DNA of 6,947 nucleotides from Pseudomonadota bacterium (GTDB lineage: Bacteria > Pseudomonadota > Gammaproteobacteria > Burkholderiales > Thiobacillaceae). The notes under the pieces were generated by a model, which was given only the letters and a program-made list of their open reading frames with translations, made no database searches and was not told the origin of the DNA. The stretch spans positions 1 through 6,947 of the forward strand of contig JAJZTV010000048.1 in the NCBI GenBank assembly GCA_021847385.1, read 5' to 3'. Position 1 is the stretch's first letter, and every line of letters begins with the position of its first letter. Shown here piece after piece: positions 1-5,267 of the stretch. A program made the position numbers and the translations under genes.

Positions 1-64
1 CGCCCAGTTCGACCTCCTTCAGGATCGATACGATCTGCTGCTCGCTAAACTTCGATTTCTTCAT
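1..64 (-). CDS. IS3-family transposase OrfA, N-terminal fragment
   Basis: Twenty-one codons are visible from ATG at 64-62 to the window edge. They read MKKSKFSEQQIVSILKEVEL and then Gly. This is the typical start of IS3-family OrfA proteins (MKKSRFSEEQI-type). OrfA carries a helix-turn-helix that binds the IS ends, and it is normally fused to the DDE catalytic OrfB by programmed -1 frameshifting. The visible part corresponds to the first helix of that domain. The start is supported by a good ribosome binding site, AGGAAG on the minus strand at 76-71, six bases upstream of ATG. Whether the transposase is intact cannot be judged. Confidence 0.8.
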   Translation of the reverse strand, partial: MKKSKFSEQQIVSILKEVELG

Positions 65-94
65 GTAGAGCTTCCTTTCAGGGAAAAACTCTAC
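65..94 (-). promoter_or_regulatory. Hairpin over the orfA ribosome binding site
   Basis: On the minus-strand transcript, GUAGAG (94-89) can pair with CUCUAC (70-65). Inside this, UUCC (85-82) can pair with GGAA (75-72), leaving a 6-base loop and a small internal loop in which a U-G wobble is possible. The SD sequence AGGAAG lies in the 3' arm, directly before the AUG. Several IS elements, such as IS10 and IS50, use such structures so that read-through transcripts from outside do not yield transposase, while transcripts starting inside lack the 5' arm. A weak -10-like TAGAGT (93-88) would start RNA inside the 5' arm and so fit that model. The pairing is seen; the function is inferred. Confidence 0.45.
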
Positions 95-95
95 T

Positions 96-296
96 TCAAA
101 TCGGCCCGAAAATCCGAGGAGGCTTCAGATCAATCTCGGAGTCGTCGAAGGTGCCAGACACCGCCTCGACCAGATCATCGACTTCAGCTCGGAGACCTAA
201 GCGAACCTCTAGCATAACGATGCCCAACGTAATGTAGACACCAAATGTCCGGATAAAAGTTTTATTGGATACGGTGGATAAGCTTGGCGCATTCAC
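96..296 (-). pseudogene. Unrecognised ORF, probably truncated by the IS
   Basis: A minus-strand frame runs from GTG at 296-294 for about 56 codons up to the IS end at 127. It then reads ten more codons inside the IS to a stop at 98-96. Upstream signals look coherent: a -10-like TATAAG at 332-327 and a purine-rich GGGGAG at 305-300, though the latter is only 3 bases before GTG. The product starts MNAPSLSTVSNKTF, has a hydrophobic stretch FGVYITLGIVML (about residues 19-30), and ends with an acidic segment. I do not recognise it. The likely reading is the 5' part of an accessory gene cut by the IS insertion. The frame is also open upstream to a stop at 377-375, and the ORF could be fortuitous. 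Confidence 0.3.
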
Positions 297-427
297 TAAC
301 TCCCCGATTCTGATGACAGCTTGTGTCTTATAAGCTGGCTGCAGGGCCGCTTTGATCTTTGTTGTGCTGCAAGCCTACCCACATAGGACAGGACTTTCAA
401 GGCGGGCCAAGCCCGTTCCTGTGCGCG
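297..427. other. Intergenic stretch of moderate GC
   Basis: No convincing gene lies here. The stretch contains the -10-like TATAAG (minus strand, 332-327) that may serve the truncated ORF to its left. It also has a short inverted repeat, CGGGC/GCCCG, in the segment 401-416 just downstream of the small secreted-protein gene. That repeat could form a weak hairpin on the minus transcript, but no run of T follows, so I do not call a terminator. Confidence 0.4.
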
Positions 428-763
428 CTACTTCACCTTCGGCACCTTCACCGGTTCCCCAGTGACGAAGGCCCAACACTGCGGCGTGGCCGACCAATAG
501 GCCCGGCCGTCTTGCTGTTTGCCGATGTCCTTATAGATGTAGTCGCAGACCTTGATGCTGCCGGTGACCGTGTCCAGGATGACCGGGCGGCGGAACTGCT
601 TTTCCGGGGCGTCGGGGGCGTTGGAGAAGTTGGCGTCGATCACTTGGTAGCGGCCGGTCGGCAGTGGGGCCGGAATCTGCTCTGCGGCCGGGGGCGGTTC
701 CTCGGCCAGGGCGAGGCCGATGCTCAGGCCGAGCGCAACGAGTATCGGATTGAGCTTGTTCAT
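428..763 (-). CDS. Small secreted (periplasmic) protein of unknown function
   Basis: The gene encodes 111 residues from ATG at 763-761. I preferred this start over an upstream in-frame ATG at 841 because it gives a clean signal peptide: MNK, a hydrophobic core (residues 6-19), then an ALA-EE cleavage site near residues 20/21. A GGGGGA element sits just before it. The upstream start would overlap the toxin gene and bury the signal. The mature part begins with a Pro/Ala-rich linker, followed by GRYQVIDANF (37-46), the motif DTVTG (64-68), and two cysteines (73 and 96) that could form a disulfide in the periplasm. DTVTG-containing small exported proteins are common in proteobacteria, but I know of no assigned role. 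It starts 46 bases after the toxin stop on the same strand, so it may share that transcript. Confidence 0.68.
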   Translation of the reverse strand: MNKLNPILVALGLSIGLALAEEPPPAAEQIPAPLPTGRYQVIDANFSNAPDAPEKQFRRPVILDTVTGSIKVCDYIYKDIGKQQDGRAYWSATPQCWAFVTGEPVKVPKVK

Positions 764-797
764 GCGTCCCCCGTTTGACTGAGTGAAACTATTCCGC

Positions 798-828
798 GTA
801 TGGAGAGAATTACCTGACCCCTCCATAC
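798..828. repeat. Perfect 8-bp inverted repeat spanning the toxin stop codon
   Basis: GTATGGAG at 798-805 is the exact reverse complement of CTCCATAC at 821-828, with 15 bases between. The toxin's TAA stop (812-810 on the minus strand) lies in the loop. The minus-strand hairpin is not followed by a T run, so it is not a standard intrinsic terminator. It may be an mRNA-stabilising or attenuating hairpin between the toxin and the downstream secreted-protein gene, or a REP-like palindrome. The loop includes GGGGTCAGGTAATTC-like sequence reminiscent of repeats linked to Y1-type REP transposases, but that resemblance is from memory only. Confidence 0.4.
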
Positions 829-1280
829 ATCCTCGGATCAAACCGAAAATCCCGCACGACGCTCAAGGCCACCTCGGCATAACGCGTGTGCAGTGGATTG
901 ATCAGCGCATTCCGGCTCTCGGGCACGATGACCGAGGGTACCAGCAGCACCAACTCTTTAGCATTGGCCAGCCATTGGCTGCCGAAGTCCTGGGCGGCGT
1001 CGGCGGCGGGCAGGCCGTTCCAGCCGACGGGCAGCTCATGGAGTTCGACCCGGCGGATCAGGCCGGGGGCGCCGGGCACGTCCACGGCGACGAGCACGAG
1101 GTCGGTCGGCGCGATGCCGGCGGTGTGGACGAATTTTTCCAGCGAGGCGAGTTCGATGGTTTCGGCGGCGTACAGCGCGCCGTAGCCGGGCTTGTTCCAG
1201 CGGCCGCCGATCAGGCGGTTGCCCTCGCAGCTTTTGTCGAGGGCGTGGCGCTGCTTGGCGATGCGCCAGAAGCGCTTCAC
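810..1280 (-). CDS. RES-domain toxin of a RES/Xre toxin-antitoxin pair
   Basis: This 156-residue protein is essentially a single RES domain, as in ParT, MbcT and Res toxins. Characterised members attack NAD+ in the cytoplasm, by phosphorolysis or hydrolysis, or ADP-ribosylate a host enzyme. This causes growth arrest unless the partner antitoxin binds. The three residues that name the domain are visible: Arg27 in GGRWN, Glu48 in ASLEKF and Ser116 in LVPSVIVP. The usual N-x-L-x-N-P element (124-129, NALINP) and the ending FRFDPR follow. Length and ends are normal for the family, so it looks intact. The start is GTG at 1280-1278. Its GTGA overlaps the antitoxin's TGA, so translation is probably coupled to the antitoxin. 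NAD+ breakdown is the favoured activity by family; the exact chemistry cannot be read from sequence. Confidence 0.93.
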   Translation of the reverse strand: MKRFWRIAKQRHALDKSCEGNRLIGGRWNKPGYGALYAAETIELASLEKFVHTAGIAPTDLVLVAVDVPGAPGLIRRVELHELPVGWNGLPAADAAQDFGSQWLANAKELVLLVPSVIVPESRNALINPLHTRYAEVALSVVRDFRFDPRMYGGVR

Positions 1281-1822
1281 ACGACCCCGCCTTCGGCGAT
1301 GGCGACAAGGATACGGCGGACGGCGTTGGCGCCGATTTCGGTGTCCAGCAGGTCGAGCGGCGGCGTGTCGCCCAGGGCGTGGTTGGGCCGCAGCATCCAG
1401 GCCTTGGCCGGCTCGGCGGCGCCGAAGACGTCGATGGCCTGGCGGGTGACGATGGCCACCCGGTGGACACGCTCGGAGGCGGCGGGGTCGAGCGGCTTGC
1501 CCTGGGTCTGGTAGCGGTGCGCCGTGGTGCTGGGCACGCCGATGACCTGGAGCACCCGTTTTTCCGGGATGCTGAAGAACATGCTGGCATGCTTGACCAG
1601 CTCGGCCGGGTAGCCCTTGCGCACCCGTTTGATCAGTAACTCGCCGGTGGTCGGCTCCTTGGCGATGAAGGCGGCGAAGCGGGCGGCGGAGGCCTTGACG
1701 GGCTGGGCCTTGCTAGTCGTTGCGGCCTTCTTGGTGGCGGGTTTGGTCGCGACCTTGGGTTTGGCCGAAGTGCCAGTGCTCCGGGGGTGGCGGGTGGGTT
1801 CGGTTGCGGTGGCGGTGCTCAT
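1277..1822 (-). CDS. Xre/ParS/MbcA-type antitoxin with DUF2384 domain
   Basis: The 181-residue product is the cognate antitoxin of the RES toxin that follows it. Residues 1-47 form a low-complexity Lys/Ala/Thr/Pro tail with repeats such as ATKPATKKAATT, probably disordered and nucleic-acid binding. Residues about 70-120 carry the Xre-like helix-turn-helix region, including SIPEKRVLQVIGVPSTTAHR. Residues about 125-181 form the toxin-binding domain, recognisable by AIDVFG, AKAWMLRPNHALGDTPPLDLL and a hydrophobic C-terminus (RRILVAIAEGGVV) that in this family blocks the toxin's NAD+ pocket. The start ATG at 1822-1820 has GAGG five bases upstream. The protein likely represses its own promoter through the inverted repeat at 1841-1870. 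The order, antitoxin first with an overlapping toxin, is standard for the family. Confidence 0.92.
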   Translation of the reverse strand: MSTATATEPTRHPRSTGTSAKPKVATKPATKKAATTSKAQPVKASAARFAAFIAKEPTTGELLIKRVRKGYPAELVKHASMFFSIPEKRVLQVIGVPSTTAHRYQTQGKPLDPAASERVHRVAIVTRQAIDVFGAAEPAKAWMLRPNHALGDTPPLDLLDTEIGANAVRRILVAIAEGGVV

Positions 1823-1840
1823 GGCGGCCTCGCGTTGTTG

Positions 1841-1870
1841 CCAAATGGAATTTAATGATATGCCATTTGG
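1841..1870. promoter_or_regulatory. Candidate autoregulatory operator of the toxin-antitoxin operon
   Basis: CCAAATGG (1841-1848) and CCATTTGG (1863-1870) are exact inverted copies separated by 14 bases. The half-sites are centred 22 bases apart, about two helical turns. Similarity extends inward (CCAAATGG-n-AT-n-T on each arm). The palindrome ends 18 bases upstream of the antitoxin start codon and covers the proposed -10 box. Antitoxins with Xre-like domains commonly bind such repeats to repress their own operon, so this is the obvious binding site. The site is seen; binding is inferred. Confidence 0.65.
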
Positions 1871-1884
1871 GATGGGTTGGCCAA
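1855..1884 (-). promoter_or_regulatory. Candidate promoter of the antitoxin-toxin operon
   Basis: On the minus strand, TATCAT (1860-1855) matches the -10 consensus at five of six positions. TTGGCC (1884-1879) matches -35 at four of six, with an 18-base spacer. Transcription would begin near 1848, giving a leader of about 25 bases with GAGG (1831-1828) before the antitoxin ATG. The -10 box lies inside the inverted repeat, so a bound antitoxin would block polymerase directly. Confidence 0.5.
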
Positions 1885-1928
1885 GCCGGTTTGTTTTGGG
1901 GAAGGGCTGGATGGCCGCAAGCTCGAAA

Positions 1929-1988
1929 CCTCGCTTCGCTCGTTTTCCCGCCTGCCCCCGCTCTGCGAGGATAAACGCGGGAATGACG
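1929..1988. repeat. Palindromic intergenic repeat downstream of recQ
   Basis: TTCCCGC (1945-1951) is inverted against GCGGGAA (1977-1983), and CCTCGC (1929-1934) against GCGAGG (1965-1970). The two cannot both form in a nested structure. On the minus strand the segment begins CGTCATTCCCGCG, a phrase widespread in intergenic repeats of proteobacteria. It lies just after the recQ stop, so it could end or stabilise the recQ transcript, but no T run follows. Repeat-family membership is from memory and untested. Confidence 0.35.
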
Positions 1989-1996
1989 ACGCTTTA

Positions 1997-3817
1997 CTAC
2001 TCCGCCCAGTCCGCAATCAGCTCCAGCAGCTCCTCGCCGTAATGCTCCCGCTTGGCCGCGCCCAGGCCCGAGATGTCGGCCAGGGCGGCCTCGTCCTCGG
2101 GGCGCAGGCTGGCGAGCTGGCGCAGGGTCTTGTCGTGCAGGATGACGTAGGCGGGCACGCCCTGTTCGCGGGCCTTGTCCAGGCGCCATTCGCGCAGCGC
2201 GTCGAACAGCGGCTGGTCTTTGCTGAGCAGGCCTTCGACGGCCTTGGCCTTGGCGCGGGCGGCCTTGCCGGCGGGCCGGGTCGGCTTGCGCAGTTGCACG
2301 CTTTGTTCGCCTTTCAACACCGGCCGGGCGGCCTCGGTGAGCTTGAGCGCGCCGTATTCGGCGAGGTCGGCCTGCAACAGGCCGGCGGCGACCAGTTGGC
2401 GGAAGATGCCGCGCCACTCGGCCTCGCTGTGCTCGGTGCCGACGCCGAAGGTGGGCAGCTGGTCGTGATCGAAGTTGGCCACCTTGTCGGTGCGCTTGCC
2501 GAGCAGGATGTCGATCAGGTGGACGGCGCCGAAGCGCTGGCCGGTGCGCCAGGCGGCGGACAGGGCCTTTTGCGCGGCGACGCTGCCGTCGAACAGCTCG
2601 GGCGGGTCGAGGCAGACGTCGCAGTTGCCGCAGGGTTGGCTGTGCTCGCCGAAGTAGTCGAGCAGCACCATGCGCCGGCAGCGCGGGGCCTCGCAGTAGG
2701 CCAGCAGGGCGTTGAGTTTTTGCGCCTCCAGCCGCTTTCTTTCCGGCGGCGCCTCGGATTCGTCGATGCGGGCGCGCTGCAGGGCGATGTCCTGCAGGCC
2801 GTAGCTCATCCAGGCCTCGGCCGGCTCGCCGTCGCGCCCGGCCCGGCCGGTCTCCTGGTAATAGGCCTCGATGCTCTTGGGCAGGTCGAGGTGGGCGACG
2901 AAGCGCACGTCGGGCTTGTCGATGCCCATGCCGAACGCGATGGTGGCGACCATGACCACCGCCTCTTCGCGCTGGAAGCGGCGCTGGTGTTCGGCCCGCA
3001 GGGCGCTGTCCAGGCCGGCGTGGTAGGGCAGGGCGTTGAAGCCCTCGCGCTGCAGCCATTCGGCGGTCTCTTCCACCTTCTTGCGCGACAGGCAGTAGAC
3101 GATGCCGGCCTCTTTGCGGTGGTCGGCCAGGAAGTGCAGCAGTTGCCGGCGCGGGTTGTCCTTTTCGACCACGGTGTAGCGGATGTTGGGCCGGTCGAAG
3201 CTGGCCAGGAACACCCGGGCGCCGACCAGGCCCAGGCGCTGCGCCATCTCCTTGCGGGTGGCCTCGTCGGCCGTGGCGGTGAGGGCGACGCGCGGCACCT
3301 TGGGGTGGCGCTCGTGCAGGGTGGACAGTTGCAGGTATTCCGGGCGGAAGTCGTGGCCCCACTGCGAGACGCAATGGGCCTCGTCGATGGCGAACAGGGC
3401 CAGGCCGGGGCCGGCTTCCAGCGCGTCGAGCAGGTTCAGGAAGCGCTCGGTGACCAGGCGCTCGGGCGCGACGTAGAGCAGCTTGATCTCGCCGGCGCGG
3501 GCGGCCCGCTCGATGGCGCTGGCCTCGCCGGCCTCCAGGCTGGAGTTGAGAAAGGCGGCGGCCACGCCGTTCTGGCGCAGGGCATCGACCTGGTCCTGCA
3601 TCAGCGCGATCAGCGGCGAGACCACCACGCCGACGCCGGGCCTGAGCAGGGCGGGGAGCTGGTAGCAGAGCGACTTGCCACCGCCGGTGGGCATGAGCAC
3701 CAGGGCGTCGTTGCCCTGGCTGACGTGGTCGATGATGGCCTGCTGGCTGCCGCGGAAGGCGTCGTAGCCGAAGACGCGGCGGAGGAGTTCGAGGGCGGGG
3801 GTGTCATTATGGGGCAT
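1997..3817 (-). CDS. recQ: ATP-dependent DNA helicase RecQ
   Basis: RecQ unwinds DNA 3' to 5' in recombination repair and restart of stalled forks, in the RecF pathway with RecJ. The 606-residue protein has the full bacterial architecture. Motif 0 is FRGSQQ (21-26) and Walker A is TGGGKS (44-49). The DEAH box (145-148) runs into the aromatic-rich loop CVSQWGHDFRP (149-159). Motif III is ALTATA (178-183), FGMGIDKPDVR covers 295-305, and motif VI is QETGRAGRDG (321-330). Zinc ligands are Cys380, Cys396, Cys399 and Cys402. A winged-helix RQC region (about 405-515) and an HRDC domain (about 525-606) follow. Length is close to E. coli RecQ (about 610). The start ATG at 3817 gives the normal N-terminus, but no clear SD precedes it. 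It is divergent from cysS. Confidence 0.97.
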   Translation of the reverse strand: MPHNDTPALELLRRVFGYDAFRGSQQAIIDHVSQGNDALVLMPTGGGKSLCYQLPALLRPGVGVVVSPLIALMQDQVDALRQNGVAAAFLNSSLEAGEASAIERAARAGEIKLLYVAPERLVTERFLNLLDALEAGPGLALFAIDEAHCVSQWGHDFRPEYLQLSTLHERHPKVPRVALTATADEATRKEMAQRLGLVGARVFLASFDRPNIRYTVVEKDNPRRQLLHFLADHRKEAGIVYCLSRKKVEETAEWLQREGFNALPYHAGLDSALRAEHQRRFQREEAVVMVATIAFGMGIDKPDVRFVAHLDLPKSIEAYYQETGRAGRDGEPAEAWMSYGLQDIALQRARIDESEAPPERKRLEAQKLNALLAYCEAPRCRRMVLLDYFGEHSQPCGNCDVCLDPPELFDGSVAAQKALSAAWRTGQRFGAVHLIDILLGKRTDKVANFDHDQLPTFGVGTEHSEAEWRGIFRQLVAAGLLQADLAEYGALKLTEAARPVLKGEQSVQLRKPTRPAGKAARAKAKAVEGLLSKDQPLFDALREWRLDKAREQGVPAYVILHDKTLRQLASLRPEDEAALADISGLGAAKREHYGEELLELIADWAE

Positions 3818-3896
3818 GGCGGCGGATTATCGCACTGGGGCTGGCTGCTGGCTTCCGTTAAAATCTCGTTTTTTCGCCGCAAGCGCCGCCCGCCCC
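3818..3896. promoter_or_regulatory. Divergent recQ/cysS promoter region
   Basis: These 79 bases separate the two start codons. On the plus strand, TAAAAT (3859-3864) is a good -10 for cysS (five of six), with no good -35 at 16-18 bases. On the minus strand, GATAAT (3831-3826) is a -10-like box for recQ. It would start RNA only a few bases before the recQ ATG, giving an almost leaderless message. Neither gene has a recognisable SD sequence here. Both promoter calls rest on -10 matches only. Confidence 0.4.
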
Positions 3897-5267
3897 ATGC
3901 TCAAGCTCTACAACTCCCTCGCCCGCGAAAAACAGGAATTCGCGCCCATCGAACCCGGCCGGGTGCGCATGTATGTCTGCGGCATGACGGTGTACGACTA
4001 TTGCCACCTCGGCCACGCTCGGGTGCTGGTGGTGTTCGACATGGTCACGCGCTGGCTCAAGGCCTCGGGGCTGGATGTCACCTATGTGCGCAACATCACC
4101 GACATCGACGACAAGATCATCAAGCGGGCCAACGACAACGGCGAACCCTACACCGCGCTGACCCAGCGCTTCATCGACGCCATGCACGCGGACGGCGCCG
4201 CCCTGGGCGTGCAGCCGCCCGACCATGAGCCGCGGGCGACCGAGTATGTCGGCAAGATGCTGGACATGATCCAGGCCCTGATCGAACGCGGCTACGCCTA
4301 CCCGGCGGCCAATGGCGACGTCTATTACGCGGTGGGCAAGTTCGCGCATTACGGCCAGCTCTCCGGCAAGTCGCTGGACGATCTGCGCGCCGGCGAGCGG
4401 GTAGAGGTGGACCCGAACAAGCGCGACCCGATGGACTTCGTGCTGTGGAAGTCGGCCAAGCCGGGCGAGCCGGCTTGGCCCTCGCCCTGGGGGCAGGGGC
4501 GGCCGGGCTGGCACATCGAGTGCTCGGCCATGGGCTCGGACCTGCTCGGCCGGCACTTCGACATCCACGGCGGCGGCCAGGACTTGCAGTTCCCCCACCA
4601 CGAGAACGAGATCGCCCAGTCGGAGGGGGCGCACGGCTGCAAGTTCGTCAATTATTGGTTGCACAATGGCTTTGTCAGGGTGGACGACGAGAAGATGTCC
4701 AAGTCCCTGGGCAACTTCTTCACCATCCGCGAGGTGCTGGCCAAGTACGATCCGGAGGTGGTGCGCTTTTTCATTTTGCGCGCCCATTACCGCAGCCCGC
4801 TGAATTATTCCGACCAGCACCTGGACGACGCCAAGGCGGCGCTGACCCGGCTGTATACCGCGCTGCGCGGCATCGAAGCGCCGACGGTGGCGATCGACTG
4901 GCACGAGCCCTATGCCGCGAGCTTCAAGGCCGCGATGGACGACGACTTCGGCACGCCAGAGGCCTTGGCCGTGCTGTTCGATCTGGCGGCCGAGGTGAAC
5001 AAGGGGGGCGACTCCCGGCTGGCTGGCCTGCTCAAGGCCCTGGCCGGGGTGCTGGGCCTGCTCGAACGCGAGCCGGAAGCCTTCCTCCAGGCCGGCAGCG
5101 GGGAGGGCGGCTACAGCCCCGAGCGGATCGAGGCGCTGATCGCCGAGCGGCTGGCCGCGCGCAAGGCCAAGGACTTTGCCCGCTCCGACGCGATCCGCGA
5201 CGAGCTGAAGGCGGCCGGTATCGTGCTGGAAGACGGCCCGCAGGGCACGCTCTGGCGGCGGGAATGA
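3897..5267 (+). CDS. cysS: Cysteinyl-tRNA synthetase
   Basis: This class I synthetase charges tRNA-Cys with cysteine in the cytoplasm and is essential. The 456-residue protein matches the usual bacterial length (E. coli 461). The HIGH motif is HLGH (37-40) within MTVYDYCHLGHAR. The KMSKS motif is at 266-270. The zinc site that selects cysteine is complete, with Cys28, Cys209, His234 and Glu238 inside the PHHENE block, at the same numbering as the E. coli enzyme. The C-terminal helical anticodon-binding part ends RRE. I chose ATG at 3897 (MLKLYNSL) because CysRS proteins start this way, although the frame is open further upstream. The stop overlaps the start of the next gene (ATGA), so the two are probably translated together. 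Confidence 0.97.
   Translation: MLKLYNSLAREKQEFAPIEPGRVRMYVCGMTVYDYCHLGHARVLVVFDMVTRWLKASGLDVTYVRNITDIDDKIIKRANDNGEPYTALTQRFIDAMHADGAALGVQPPDHEPRATEYVGKMLDMIQALIERGYAYPAANGDVYYAVGKFAHYGQLSGKSLDDLRAGERVEVDPNKRDPMDFVLWKSAKPGEPAWPSPWGQGRPGWHIECSAMGSDLLGRHFDIHGGGQDLQFPHHENEIAQSEGAHGCKFVNYWLHNGFVRVDDEKMSKSLGNFFTIREVLAKYDPEVVRFFILRAHYRSPLNYSDQHLDDAKAALTRLYTALRGIEAPTVAIDWHEPYAASFKAAMDDDFGTPEALAVLFDLAAEVNKGGDSRLAGLLKALAGVLGLLEREPEAFLQAGSGEGGYSPERIEALIAERLAARKAKDFARSDAIRDELKAAGIVLEDGPQGTLWRRE

Larger units (their letters stand above)
1..127 (-). mobile_element. Left end of an IS3-family insertion sequence (partial)
   Basis: Read on the minus strand, the element appears to begin at 127 with TGAAGCCTCC and to continue through a TCGGATTTTCGGG block. 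This resembles the terminal inverted repeats of several IS3-family groups, which start with TG and carry a C-rich then GGNTTTTCGG-like segment. The orfA start codon lies 63 bases inside this end, a usual distance for the family. The rest of the element lies beyond position 1, so the other inverted repeat, orfB and the target-site duplication cannot be seen. The family call rests on the OrfA N-terminus. The exact boundary at 127 is inferred from the repeat-like sequence and from the drop in GC content beyond it. Confidence 0.72.

Noticed and set aside
401..416. CGGGC/GCCCG mini-hairpin as a terminator
   Set aside because: The stem is only about five pairs and no T run follows on the minus strand.
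359..1514. Plus-strand open frames opposite the secreted protein and the toxin-antitoxin genes
   Set aside because: They are antisense to genes with clear signal peptide, RES or DUF2384 features, and have no ribosome binding sites or recognisable motifs.
1713..3374. A 553-codon minus-strand frame overlapping recQ and the antitoxin
   Set aside because: The product is an Arg/Pro/Ala-rich frame-shifted reading of recQ, with no domain and no support.
1877..4228. A 783-codon plus-strand open frame opposite recQ
   Set aside because: It is antisense to an intact RecQ with every helicase motif. Its translation is a low-complexity Gly/Val/Ala/Leu-rich string typical of antisense frames in GC-rich DNA, and its end overlaps cysS in another frame.
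4445..5263. Upstream extension of the DUF72-like frame through cysS
   Set aside because: This part is Arg/Gly/Ala-rich shadow sequence. The recognisable protein begins at the ATG overlapping the cysS stop.
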